DNA from: Pseudomonadota bacterium
GTDB taxonomy: Bacteria; Pseudomonadota; Gammaproteobacteria; Steroidobacterales; Steroidobacteraceae
Assembly (NCBI GenBank): GCA_023417315.1
Contig: JAEZFW010000036.1
Coordinates: 11,655 to 75,654, forward strand
Reading direction: 5' to 3'
DNA: 64,000 nucleotides
Position numbers and translations under genes: made by a program. This document shows, one piece after another, positions 52,458-60,901 of the stretch (positions are counted from its first letter, which is position 1; every line of letters starts with the position of its first letter). The notes below the pieces were generated by a model. The model was not told the origin of the DNA and did not search any database. It saw only the letters and a program-made list of their open reading frames with translations.

Positions 52458-52523
52458 CAGCGTTGTTGATACACTTCGCGCCCTGACGCGCGGCCTGCGC
52501 TCTTCCGCCAAAGGATTCTCTGC

Positions 52524-53363
52524 ATGCTTCTCATCTCGCACGGGGCGAAGGCTCTTCGCGCTGGGGTGTTGTTGTTCGTCGTGTCAATTGCTGCGGGCTG
52601 CGCAGCGACGCCTGGCCGGACGGAGCTCGGCGAAGATCGTCTCGAAGGATTCAATCGCGGCGTTTACAAGTTCAACGATGTTGTCGATCGCGCAGCGTTG
52701 AAGCCTGCCGCAAAGGGCTATCGGAAAGTCACGCCTAACTTCGTTCGCAGAGGAATTGGCAATTTCTTCGCCAATCTCGGATACCCGGCGACGATCATCA
52801 ACCAATTTCTGCAAGGCAAGCCCGCCTCAGGCTTGAAGGACACTGGGCGCTTCTTGCTCAACACCACGCTCGGAATCGGGGGACTTTTCGACGTTGCAAC
52901 ACCGGTCGGCTTGGAAGCTCACGATGAAGATTTCGGCCAGACTCTCGCGGTGTGGGGCGTGAACTCCGGCCCCTTCATCAACTTGCCGTTGTTTGGACCC
53001 TCGACGCTCCGGGATGCACCTTCCCGCGTGTTCGACTATTTCGTAGATCCGCTCACCTACGCCGACGTGGCGTGGGAAATTCAATGGGGCGAGCGGCTAC
53101 TCGGAACGGTGCACAGTCGCGCGGAGCTCCTCCCGCTCGATGCCACACTCCAGCGGACGTTTGATCCGTACGCCTTCATTCGCGACGCATGGTTGCAGCG
53201 CCGTGAGTTCGAGATCTTCGATGGCAATCCGCCGCCAGAGACGCTCGACGAAGAGTTCTTGGACGAAGAAGATCAAACACTCGAGGAAACTGGCGAAACG
53301 CCCTCCGCCCCACTCAGCGGCGAGGCCGAGCCTGACGATTCCGAAGCAGCACCCGAGAACTAA
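52524..53363 (+). CDS. mlaA: MlaA (VacJ) family outer-membrane lipoprotein
   Basis: MlaA removes mislocalised phospholipids from the outer leaflet of the outer membrane and passes them to MlaC. The 279-residue precursor has a lipoprotein signal with lipobox AAGC and the family core FNRGVYKFNDVVDRAALKPAAKGYR and LFDVATPVGL. The C-terminus is a long Glu/Asp-rich tail (about 230-279), longer than in E. coli MlaA. It faces the mlaFEDCB operon convergently. Confidence 0.95.
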   Translation: MLLISHGAKALRAGVLLFVVSIAAGCAATPGRTELGEDRLEGFNRGVYKFNDVVDRAALKPAAKGYRKVTPNFVRRGIGNFFANLGYPATIINQFLQGKPASGLKDTGRFLLNTTLGIGGLFDVATPVGLEAHDEDFGQTLAVWGVNSGPFINLPLFGPSTLRDAPSRVFDYFVDPLTYADVAWEIQWGERLLGTVHSRAELLPLDATLQRTFDPYAFIRDAWLQRREFEIFDGNPPPETLDEEFLDEEDQTLEETGETPSAPLSGEAEPDDSEAAPEN

Positions 53364-53370
53364 TAGTCAA

Positions 53371-53455
53371 AGCTACAGAGCCGCAGAGATCAGAGAAGAA
53401 CCAAATGACTCTTGTCTGATCTCCGCGTCTGTGCGTCTCCGCGAGAGTTTTTTTG
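53371..53455. repeat. Inverted CTCTGCG repeat element with T-tract between mlaA and mlaB
   Basis: The left arm (53371-53396) has CTACAGAGCCGCAGAGATCAGAG; the right arm (53414-53447) has TCTGATCTCCGCGTCTGTGCG and TCTCCGCGAGAG, followed by eight T. It can serve as an intrinsic terminator for mlaA. Confidence 0.8.
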
Positions 53456-53477
53456 TCTTCGGGCTAAAGCGCAGACG

Positions 53478-53807
53478 CTATGTGCGCCGTAGTTCTTGAG
53501 TCGCGCCTGGAACGATCAGCTCTTCCACCTCGCTGATGCGTGCCAGCGCAGCGATCTGGTTCGGCACATTCGCGAAGCGAACGTTCTGCTTGCGCTTACG
53601 CGCGATGCGCAGCCATTCCAGCAACAACGCAAGCCCTGCACTATCGCTTTCCTGGACCCCGCTCAAATCGATGCGTAAATCGATGTCGGCTCCGGAGGGA
53701 AACCGTTCCTCGCTTTCGCGCAGCAATTGCGGTGCGGTGGCGGCATCGAGGACGCCGCTCACGCGATACCGACCATCGCTCTCCGCTGTCAGCGTCGCTT
53801 TGCTCAC
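53478..53807 (-). CDS. mlaB: STAS-domain protein MlaB
   Basis: Cytoplasmic STAS subunit that stabilises the MlaFE ABC complex. 109 residues; motifs RIDLSGVQESDSAGLALLLEW match the STAS phospho-site region. The start is a GTG overlapping the mlaC stop (GTGA). Last gene of mlaFEDCB. Confidence 0.9.
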   Translation of the reverse strand: MSKATLTAESDGRYRVSGVLDAATAPQLLRESEERFPSGADIDLRIDLSGVQESDSAGLALLLEWLRIARKRKQNVRFANVPNQIAALARISEVEELIVPGATQELRRT

Positions 53808-54469
53808 GCGCTTGTCGCCGGCTTTTCCGTCGGCTTCTTGACCGTGCCGCTCGCGACCTGCTGCTCGAGCCGCTTGATCACGGACTCGAGCCCCCTCTGC
53901 TCGATCTCGGAGGCGAAATCCGTTCGGAACGACTTCACATATGAGATGCCTTCGATCTGCACGTCATACGCTTTCCAGCCTTCCGGCGTCTTGCGCAACG
54001 AATAATTGACTGGCACGCGCTGGCCGTTGTCGCGACGAACTTCGCTGCGCACCGTCACTGCTTTAGCGTTGAGATCGCCTTGGAACGGCAGGATCTTCAG
54101 TCGCTCCGGCGTGAACTCGACGAGTGCCTCGCCATAGTTCTGCAACAGCGTCTGATAAAAGGCTTGAATGAAGCGCTCGCGCTGCTCGGGCGTCGCGGTT
54201 CGCCAGTGCTTCGCGAGCACGAGTTGCGCGGCATAGCGGGTGTCGAAATGCGGCAACATGTTCTTGTCGACGACATCGCGAACCTTCGCTGGATTCTTCT
54301 TGTACTCCGCGCGATTGGCATCGAGGTCCTTGAGCGTATCTTGCGCAACTTTCGTCACGAGCTCATGCGGACCGAGCTGCCCCGCATCATCTGCGGCGAA
54401 ACTCGTGCATGCGAGAAGCGCTGCGACGAGCGCAATCCACGTACGAGAAAAAAGGTTCGTTCGGTTCAT
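53804..54469 (-). CDS. mlaC: Periplasmic phospholipid-binding protein MlaC
   Basis: Ferries phospholipids between MlaA and MlaFEDB. 221 residues with a signal peptide (LFSRTWIALVAALLACTSFAA) and the family core VVDKNMLPHFDTRYAAQLVLAKHWRTATPEQRERF. It ends Lys/Pro-rich (KKPTEKPATSA). Overlaps mlaD and mlaB by four bases each. Confidence 0.95.
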   Translation of the reverse strand: MNRTNLFSRTWIALVAALLACTSFAADDAGQLGPHELVTKVAQDTLKDLDANRAEYKKNPAKVRDVVDKNMLPHFDTRYAAQLVLAKHWRTATPEQRERFIQAFYQTLLQNYGEALVEFTPERLKILPFQGDLNAKAVTVRSEVRRDNGQRVPVNYSLRKTPEGWKAYDVQIEGISYVKSFRTDFASEIEQRGLESVIKRLEQQVASGTVKKPTEKPATSA

Positions 54470-54972
54470 TGATTCGTCTCCTCCGTCTGCGGCTCACCCG
54501 CACCTTCTTCGCCACGGCGACTGAAGGTCGCGACCAGCTGGTTGATGAGGTTCTCCAATACCAATGCATCTTGGACAAACTCGATCTGATCGCCGTTCCC
54601 TAAGAATTCCTCCGCGCCTCCAATCGTGAGCCCGATGTACTGCCCGCCCAACAATCCCGAGGTCATGATGCTCGCATCGCTATCCACTGGAATCTTGTTG
54701 TAGCCCGAGTTGATGCGCATGCGCACGACGGCCTTGTAGATCTGCTGATCGAACGTAATCGACTCGACGCGCCCGACTGTGACCCCCGCTATCGACACGG
54801 CAGCGCCCGGCTTGAGACTGCCGATGTTCTCGAAGTGGGCATACACCTCATAACTATTGCCATTGATCGAAAGTTCGCGGTTGGTGATTTGCGTCACCAA
54901 GAAGAACAGCGCGGCAAAGCCGAGCAGCACGAACAGCCCGGTCGAAAGTTCCACGGCTCGCGTCGAACGCAT
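54466..54972 (-). CDS. mlaD: Outer-membrane-asymmetry MCE protein MlaD
   Basis: Membrane-anchored MCE subunit that forms a hexameric lipid channel. 168 residues: one N-terminal helix (GLFVLLGFAALFFLV) and one MCE domain (VYAHFENIGSLKPGAAVSIAGVTVGRV). C-terminal tail acidic. It lies 34 bases after mlaE. Confidence 0.95.
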   Translation of the reverse strand: MRSTRAVELSTGLFVLLGFAALFFLVTQITNRELSINGNSYEVYAHFENIGSLKPGAAVSIAGVTVGRVESITFDQQIYKAVVRMRINSGYNKIPVDSDASIMTSGLLGGQYIGLTIGGAEEFLGNGDQIEFVQDALVLENLINQLVATFSRRGEEGAGEPQTEETNQ

Positions 54973-55006
54973 AGATGATCCTCGAGTTCAGCCCTTCATG
55001 CCTTGT

Positions 55007-55774
55007 TCAAAGCATGACGGCGGTAAGCATGTAATCCAAAATCAACGTCAGCACGGCCGACGTCACGACCGTACGCGTGGTCGCTCGCCCGACGCCTTCG
55101 GCTGTCGGCGTTGCGGTGTAGCCTTCGTATACGGCGATGAGACTGCACGCGACGCCAAATACACATCCCTTGATGATGCCTTCCATCACATCATCGACGC
55201 CGACGCTCGAGCGCATCTGCGACCAGAATGCCGCCGCATCGACCCCGAGCTGCTGCACGCCGATCAACTGCACACCGAAGATGCCGATGGAGATGAAGAT
55301 GACCGTGAGTAGCGGCAGCGCGATGAGCCCACCCAAGAAGCGCGGCGCGACGACGCGTCGAAGCGGATCGACCGCCATCATCTCCATGGCTGCAAGCTGA
55401 TCAGTGGCGCGCATCAGGCCGATCTCGGATGCAAGTGCAGTGCCTGCACGTCCCGCAAACAGCAGAGCAGTCACCACCGGTCCAAGCTCCTTGATGAGCG
55501 CGAGCGCGGCACCGGTACCGAGCGCGTCCTCGGAGCCGAACCGTTGCAGCAAGTCGTAGCCCTGCAGGCCGAGCACCATGCCCACGAACAATCCGCACGT
55601 CATAATGATGACGAGCGAAAGGGCGCCGGCGTTGTAGATCTGCTCCACGATGAACCCGGGACGCAGGATCGCTCGCGGAACTTGCGCCACCACGCGCGCG
55701 AAAAACAGAGCCACCGAACCGACGGTGACCACGAAGCGCCTGAGACTTTCGATCAACTCGCGCGCGAGCTTCAT
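55007..55774 (-). CDS. mlaE: Phospholipid ABC transporter permease MlaE
   Basis: Integral membrane permease of the Mla system, 255 residues with about five to six helices and the family block ELGPVVTALLFAGRAGTALASEIGLMRATDQLAAMEMM. ATG overlaps the mlaF stop (ATGA), so the two are translationally coupled. Confidence 0.96.
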   Translation of the reverse strand: MKLARELIESLRRFVVTVGSVALFFARVVAQVPRAILRPGFIVEQIYNAGALSLVIIMTCGLFVGMVLGLQGYDLLQRFGSEDALGTGAALALIKELGPVVTALLFAGRAGTALASEIGLMRATDQLAAMEMMAVDPLRRVVAPRFLGGLIALPLLTVIFISIGIFGVQLIGVQQLGVDAAAFWSQMRSSVGVDDVMEGIIKGCVFGVACSLIAVYEGYTATPTAEGVGRATTRTVVTSAVLTLILDYMLTAVML

Positions 55775-56607
55775 GCGAGCAACTGCTCGAAGTATTCGGG
55801 CGCGGGATAATGGAACGCGACAGGTCCGTCCGGAAGCCCATTGATGAACTGATTCACGATCTGCGAATCGTGCTGTTTCAACACCGAGAACGTGCCGCTC
55901 GCCGCGACCTTGCCGCCCGCGATGATGAAGCTCATGTCCGCCAAGTGCGCGAGCTCTTCCACATCGTGCGATACCACGATGCTGGTAATACCGAGTGCAT
56001 TGTTCATTTGTCGTACGAGTCGCACGATCATCCCCATCGAAATCGGGTCCAATCCCGTGAACGGCTCATCGTAGATGAGTACATCGGGATCTGTCGCCAT
56101 CGCGCGCGCGAGCGCGACACGACGTGCCATACCGCCAGACAACTCCGCCGGCAGCAAGCGCGCGGCGCCTCGCAGACCGACGGCCTGGAGCTTGGTGAGC
56201 ACGATGTGCCGAATCAACGAGTGCGGCAGTTTCGTGTGCTCACGCAACGGGAACGCCACGTTCTCGAACACATCCATATCCGTGAGCAGCGCGCCATTCT
56301 GAAACAACATGCCCATGCGCCGCCGCAGCGTGTACAGCTCGTGCACGCTCAAGCGACCCACGTCGATACCGTCGAACAAGATCTGTCCGCTGTCGGGTTT
56401 GATTTGCCCCGTGATCAGTCGTAGCAGCGTCGTTTTGCCTGTCCCGCTCGGCCCCATGATTGCGGTGATGCGACCGCGCGGTATCGATAGATTCAAACCC
56501 GAAAAGATCTCGCGACTGCCGACCGAATAGTGAACGTCGCGGATCTCGACGATCGCATCGGTATCGGGCCGCGTGGACGCAATGTTCGATTCTGCAGCTG
56601 ACGCCAT
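55771..56607 (-). CDS. mlaF: Phospholipid ABC transporter ATP-binding protein MlaF
   Basis: ATPase of the Mla importer/exporter. 278 residues: Walker A GPSGTGKTTLL, signature LSGGMARRVALARAMA, Walker B DVLIYDEPFTGLDP. First gene of mlaFEDCB; the aldolase gene lies 30 bases upstream on the same strand, with a stop-codon hairpin between them. Confidence 0.96.
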   Translation of the reverse strand: MASAAESNIASTRPDTDAIVEIRDVHYSVGSREIFSGLNLSIPRGRITAIMGPSGTGKTTLLRLITGQIKPDSGQILFDGIDVGRLSVHELYTLRRRMGMLFQNGALLTDMDVFENVAFPLREHTKLPHSLIRHIVLTKLQAVGLRGAARLLPAELSGGMARRVALARAMATDPDVLIYDEPFTGLDPISMGMIVRLVRQMNNALGITSIVVSHDVEELAHLADMSFIIAGGKVAASGTFSVLKQHDSQIVNQFINGLPDGPVAFHYPAPEYFEQLLA

Positions 56608-56628
56608 TCGGCCTCTCGATGGGAACGC

Positions 56629-56648
56629 AAGCGGCGCTCAAGCCGCTT
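56629..56648 (-). terminator. Hairpin enclosing the aldolase stop codon
   Basis: AAGCGGC and GCCGCTT form a 7-bp stem with the aldolase TGA in the loop, just upstream of mlaF. No U-tract. Confidence 0.5.
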
Positions 56649-57660
56649 CCTGCTCCAACTTAGGACTGTAGTTACCCGTGCGCGCAAGGCCATTGAGCTT
56701 CGCGCGGCGGAAAAAAGCCTTCTGAGCCGCGGCATACGATTCCGGCTTACCGCCCCAGGCACGCAATGCCTCGTCCTGCAATGCGCGCCCATAGGAGAAC
56801 GTGAGCTCCCAAGGAAGCGATCCCATCTGATTCATGAGACTCAAATGTTCTGTTGCCTCTGCCGCACTCTGCCCTCCCGACAGAAACGCGATGCCTGGCA
56901 CGGCGCTCGGGACATAGCGCTTGAGCGTTCGGATGGTCGCTTCGGCGACTTGCTGCGGGTTGGCCCGCGTAGCGCATTTCTTGCCTGAGATCACCATGTT
57001 CGGCTTCAAGATCATGCCTTCCAGATGAATGCGATGTGAATGCAGCTCGCGGAACACCGTCGAGAGCACTGAACTGGTGACTTCCTCACACCGCTCGATG
57101 GTATGTGCGCCGTCCATGAGAACTTCCGGCTCCACGATAGGCACGATGTCCGCTTCCTGACACAAGGCCGCATACCGCGCGAGCGCATGCGCGTTCGCTT
57201 GAATCGCAAACTGCGTCGGAATGCCATCGGCGATGTCGATCACAGCTCGCCACTTCGCGAAGCGCGCTCCGAGCTCGTGGTACTCGGCCAAGCGTTCACG
57301 CAACCCGTCTAAGCCCTCTGTAATCGTCTCTGCGGGAAAGCCGGCGAGCGGCTTGGCGCCAGTGTCGACCTTGATCCCGGGTACGACACCGAGCTTGGTC
57401 AAATACTCCGTGAACGACACGCCTTCCTTCGTCTTCTGTCGCAGGGTCTCATCGTAGAAGATCACACCGCTGATGTAGTCCGCAGCGCCCGGAGTGGTGA
57501 ACAGCATCTCGCGATATGAACGACGCGCTTCTTCCGTGGATTCGAGCTTGATGACGTCGAAGCGCTTCTTGATCGTGCCGCCCGATTCGTCGGCCGCCAA
57601 GATACCTTTGCCTTTCGCAGCCATGCGGCGTGCGATCGATTCGAGTTCATTGCGATTCAT
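56638..57660 (-). CDS. Class I fructose-bisphosphate aldolase
   Basis: Cleaves fructose 1,6-bisphosphate through a Schiff-base lysine, with no metal. The 340-residue protein is of the animal/plant class I type: GILAADESGGTIKKRF, the active-site lysine in LEGMILKPNMVI, and GGQSAAEAT. Bacteria more often use class II FbaA, so this is a less usual but known form. It stands alone upstream of mlaF. Confidence 0.95.
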   Translation of the reverse strand: MNRNELESIARRMAAKGKGILAADESGGTIKKRFDVIKLESTEEARRSYREMLFTTPGAADYISGVIFYDETLRQKTKEGVSFTEYLTKLGVVPGIKVDTGAKPLAGFPAETITEGLDGLRERLAEYHELGARFAKWRAVIDIADGIPTQFAIQANAHALARYAALCQEADIVPIVEPEVLMDGAHTIERCEEVTSSVLSTVFRELHSHRIHLEGMILKPNMVISGKKCATRANPQQVAEATIRTLKRYVPSAVPGIAFLSGGQSAAEATEHLSLMNQMGSLPWELTFSYGRALQDEALRAWGGKPESYAAAQKAFFRRAKLNGLARTGNYSPKLEQEAA

Positions 57661-57737
57661 ACGTCCTCCATCGAAATCCGCGCCGACCTGACGTGTTCGT
57701 GCGTACGACCTCTATGTAAGTTGCTGCTCTCGCGGGC

Positions 57738-57940
57738 GCGTAGGATAACAAAACGTCCTACGCCGGATTTGCCATCCGGGGAATGACGCACTGAGCAACT
57801 CGCGCGTCGTAAACTCCGCTCAGGGTGGAAGGTTGCGACCAAAGCCGCAACTCCCATCCGCAACCCATCTAAGTGCCGCACTCAGACAACCCATTGGCAA
57901 AGTAGCCTGGCGACGCGCTTCGTAGGATGAATGGGAGTTC
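57738..57940. repeat. Hairpin cluster in the gap between the aldolase gene and sufR
   Basis: The 398-base gap 57661-58058 holds no convincing gene. It contains hairpin GCGTAGGA/TCCTACGC (57738-57763), hairpin CCGGAT/ATCCGG (57763-57779), GTTGCG/CGCAAC (about 57832-57851), and the distant inverted pair AACTCCCAT (57849-57857) and ATGGGAGTT (57932-57940). The aldolase and sufR promoters must lie here. Confidence 0.55.
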
Positions 57941-57996
57941 CCCCTAAAGCCGAAAAGCGCGCGGCGCCTTAGAAAACTTTCGCTAGCCTTGTATTA

Positions 57997-58011
57997 GGAC
58001 TAGAATGGTCC
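57997..58011 (+). promoter_or_regulatory. Candidate Rrf2-type operator overlapping the sufR promoter
   Basis: GGAC-TAGAATG-GTCC is an inverted repeat whose centre contains a -10-like TAGAAT (58001-58006), about 50 bases before the sufR start. GACTAgaaTGGTC resembles the GAC-N7-GTC layout of IscR/Rrf2 sites, so autoregulation by the encoded Fe-S sensor is likely (inference). Confidence 0.45.
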
Positions 58012-58058
58012 CATTTCCACGAGGGCGTGCCGTTCAGCACGCGGATTGGGACCCCATC

Positions 58059-58517
58059 ATGCTTCGCATCAGCAAACTGACGGACTACGGGACGGTGATC
58101 CTCGCATGCCTCGCCGGCCAACCTTCCCGCCTGTGGACCGCTACAGAAGTCGCCGAGCTCACGCGCGTGGGGCTACCGACTGTCAGCAAATTGCTCAAGA
58201 AACTGCAGCGCAGCGGGCTCGTGACATCAACACGAGGCAGCCATGGCGGCTATCAGCTCGCGCGCCCTGCAGCGGGCATCACTGCTGCGCAGATCCTCGA
58301 TGCGCTCGAGGGGCCATTCGCGATCACTGAATGCAGCGGCGAGCACAGCGCGTGTGGATTGGCGTCGAACTGTCGAGTTGGGCACGCATGGCAGAGAGTC
58401 AATGCTGCGATCCGCCGAGCGCTCACTGACATCTCACTCGCCGAACTGGCTGGAGCGGAACGCAGCGTCTCCACAACGGTCCCGCTCACGCGCATGAGCC
58501 GCGTGCCGCACGAGTAG
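58059..58517 (+). CDS. sufR: Rrf2-family Fe-S cluster-sensing regulator of the SUF operon
   Basis: From the ATG at 58059 it has 152 residues: a winged helix (MLRISKLTDYGTVILACLA; STRGSHGGYQLARP) and the cluster-binding cysteines in ECSGEHSACGLASNCRVGHAW (three Cys, spacing 6 and 5). Such proteins repress the SUF operon when they hold a [2Fe-2S] cluster. It is the first gene of the operon, 59 bases before sufB. Confidence 0.9.
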   Translation: MLRISKLTDYGTVILACLAGQPSRLWTATEVAELTRVGLPTVSKLLKKLQRSGLVTSTRGSHGGYQLARPAAGITAAQILDALEGPFAITECSGEHSACGLASNCRVGHAWQRVNAAIRRALTDISLAELAGAERSVSTTVPLTRMSRVPHE

Positions 58518-58576
58518 TAATCAGACGACGAGGGAACTACCCAGGATCATCAAATCAGGGTCATTCAGAGTCATTC

Positions 58577-60034
58577 ATGGCAAGCAATCCCCAAACCGAC
58601 CCCACACTCGAAGCCCTCGTCGGGCAGAAGTACCGACATGGGTTCGTTACCGACATCGAAACGGATACGGTCCCGCCCGGTCTCGATGAAGATGTCATTC
58701 GTCTCATCTCGCGCAAGAAGAACGAGCCGAGCTTCATGCTCGAGTGGCGACTCAAATCGTACCGGCACTGGCTCACGATGAAGGAACCGAAGTGGGCGCA
58801 CCTGCGCATCTCGCCCATCGACTATCAAGCGATCTCGTACTACTCGGCGCCGAAGTCCAAGGCAAATGCGCCTAAGAGCTTGGACGAGGTCGATCCGAAA
58901 CTGCTGGAGACGTACGACAAACTCGGCATTCCATTGCACGAGCGCGCGCGCCTGGCCGGCGTCGCTGTCGACGCCGTGTTCGACAGCGTGTCGGTTGCGA
59001 CGACCTTCAAGGAGCGCCTTGCGAAAGCCGGCGTGATCTTCTGCTCGTTCTCCGAAGCCGTGAAGAATCATCCCGCGCTCGTCGAGCAGTATCTCGGAAC
59101 CGTCGTTCCGTACACGGACAACTTCTTCGCGACGCTGAACTCCGCTGTGTTCTCGGATGGCTCGTTCGTCTATGTGCCAAAAGGCGTGCGTTGCCCAATG
59201 GAGCTGTCCACCTATTTCCGTATCAACGCCGCCAATACCGGTCAATTCGAACGCACGCTCATCATCGCCGACGAAGGCTCACACGTGAGCTACTTGGAAG
59301 GATGCACGGCGCCGATGCGCGATGAGAATCAGCTGCACGCCGCAGTGGTCGAGTTGATCGCGCTCGAGAACGCGCAGATCAAGTACTCGACCGTGCAGAA
59401 CTGGTATCCGGGCGATGAACACGGCCGCGGCGGTATCTACAACTTCGTGACCAAGCGCGGCGAATGCCGTGGCGCGAATTCGCGAATCAGCTGGACTCAA
59501 GTCGAAACCGGCTCGGCGATCACCTGGAAATATCCGAGCTGCGTGCTCACCGGGGAGAACTCGGTCGGCGAGTTCTATTCAGTCGCCGTCGCGAACAACT
59601 ATCAGCAGGCGGACACCGGCACGAAGATGATCCATATCGGCCGCAACACGCGCAGCACGATCGTGTCCAAGGGCATCTCCGCGGGTCACGGTCAGAACAG
59701 CTATCGCGGGTTGGTGAAGATCCTTCCGAGCGCGATCAATGCTCGCAACTTCACGCAGTGCGATTCCCTCCTCATGGGCGATCAGTGCGGTGCGCACACA
59801 TTCCCATACATGGAGGTACGCACCCCGACGGCGAGCGTCGAGCACGAGGCAACGACATCAAAGATCGGCGATGACCAGCTCTTCTATTGCTTGAGTCGCG
59901 GCATCTCGGAAGAGGACGCTGTCAACATGATCGTGAATGGCTTCTGCAAAGCGGTATTCAAAGAGCTGCCGATGGAGTTCGCGGTCGAAGCGCAGAACCT
60001 CCTCGCGGTCAGCTTGGAAGGGTCAGTGGGATGA
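58577..60034 (+). CDS. sufB: Fe-S cluster assembly scaffold SufB
   Basis: Part of the SufBC2D scaffold on which Fe-S clusters are built. 485 residues, typical for SufB; blocks KGVRCPMELSTYFRINAANTGQFERTLIIADEGSHVSYLEGCTAP and the C-terminal FCKAVFKELPMEFAVEAQNLL are intact. ATG at 58577. It is separated from sufC by a repeat element. Confidence 0.97.
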   Translation: MASNPQTDPTLEALVGQKYRHGFVTDIETDTVPPGLDEDVIRLISRKKNEPSFMLEWRLKSYRHWLTMKEPKWAHLRISPIDYQAISYYSAPKSKANAPKSLDEVDPKLLETYDKLGIPLHERARLAGVAVDAVFDSVSVATTFKERLAKAGVIFCSFSEAVKNHPALVEQYLGTVVPYTDNFFATLNSAVFSDGSFVYVPKGVRCPMELSTYFRINAANTGQFERTLIIADEGSHVSYLEGCTAPMRDENQLHAAVVELIALENAQIKYSTVQNWYPGDEHGRGGIYNFVTKRGECRGANSRISWTQVETGSAITWKYPSCVLTGENSVGEFYSVAVANNYQQADTGTKMIHIGRNTRSTIVSKGISAGHGQNSYRGLVKILPSAINARNFTQCDSLLMGDQCGAHTFPYMEVRTPTASVEHEATTSKIGDDQLFYCLSRGISEEDAVNMIVNGFCKAVFKELPMEFAVEAQNLLAVSLEGSVG

Positions 60035-60039
60035 GCACT

Positions 60040-60122
60040 CGTGTAAGCGCGTGGGCGTGCGAGCGTGTGGACGTAAGAGATTCTGCCGCCTACCTGCCCA
60101 TACGTCCGCACGAATCTCCGGG
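60040..60122. repeat. Inverted GTGGACGTAAG repeat element between sufB and sufC
   Basis: The left arm (60040-60081) has CGTGTAAGCGCGTGGGCGTGC and GAGCGTGTGGACGTAAGAG; the right arm (about 60088-60122) has CCTACCTGCCCATACGTCC and GCACGAATCTCCGGG. It interrupts an operon that normally has short gaps. Same word as at 35301. Confidence 0.8.
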
Positions 60123-60151
60123 TATGGCATAACCATTTTTTGGACGCATTC

Positions 60152-60901
60152 ATGCTTTCAATATCGAATCTTCACGTCCGAGCCGGCGATCGGCAGATCC
60201 TGAATGGGCTATCGCTCGAGGTGGGCGCCGGCGAAGTGCACGCCATCATGGGTCCGAACGGATCGGGCAAGAGCACGCTCGTCCAAGTGCTCGCGGGTCG
60301 CGAAGGCTACGAGGTCACGGAGGGCTCTGTGTCTTACCGTGGCCAGCACCTGTTGGGGCTCGCACCCGAAGAGCGCGCGCGCGAAGGCGTTTTTCTCGCA
60401 TTCCAGTATCCGGTCGAGATTCCGGGCGTGAACAATGTGTACCTGCTCAAAGCGGGGCTGAATGCGATCCGCAAGCACCGCGGCGAACCCGAGGTGGACG
60501 CGTTCGAGTTCCTCGGGCTCGTGCGCGAGAAGATGAAGCTCATGCAGATGGACGAGAGCTTCCTCAATCGTGGCGTGAACGAGGGGTTTTCGGGCGGTGA
60601 GAAGAAGCGCAATGAGATCCTGCAAATGGCAGTGCTCGAGCCCACGCTCGCCTTACTCGATGAGACCGACTCGGGTCTCGACATCGACGCGCTGCGCGTC
60701 GTGGCGAACGGGGTCAACAGCCTGCGCAGGGCCGATCGTGCAATCGTGATGGTCACGCACTACCAGCGTCTGCTCGACTACATCGAGCCCGATCGCGTGC
60801 ACGTGCTCTCGGGTGGCCGCATCCTAAAGAGCGGCGACAAATCGCTCGCACTCGAGCTCGAAAAGCGCGGCTACGATTGGATCAAGGCGGAAGCAGCATG
60901 A
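60152..60901 (+). CDS. sufC: Fe-S cluster assembly ATPase SufC
   Basis: ABC-type ATPase of the SufBCD complex. 249 residues from the ATG at 60152 (a TTG four codons upstream is in frame). Walker A GPNGSGKSTL, signature GVNEGFSGGEKKRNEIL, Walker B LALLDETDSGLD. The sufD start overlaps its stop (ATGA). Confidence 0.97.
   Translation: MLSISNLHVRAGDRQILNGLSLEVGAGEVHAIMGPNGSGKSTLVQVLAGREGYEVTEGSVSYRGQHLLGLAPEERAREGVFLAFQYPVEIPGVNNVYLLKAGLNAIRKHRGEPEVDAFEFLGLVREKMKLMQMDESFLNRGVNEGFSGGEKKRNEILQMAVLEPTLALLDETDSGLDIDALRVVANGVNSLRRADRAIVMVTHYQRLLDYIEPDRVHVLSGGRILKSGDKSLALELEKRGYDWIKAEAA

Noticed and set aside
57657..57881. 74-codon open frame on the minus strand upstream of the aldolase gene
   Set aside because: No family resemblance and it overlaps two hairpins; it reads into the aldolase start region without a ribosome site.
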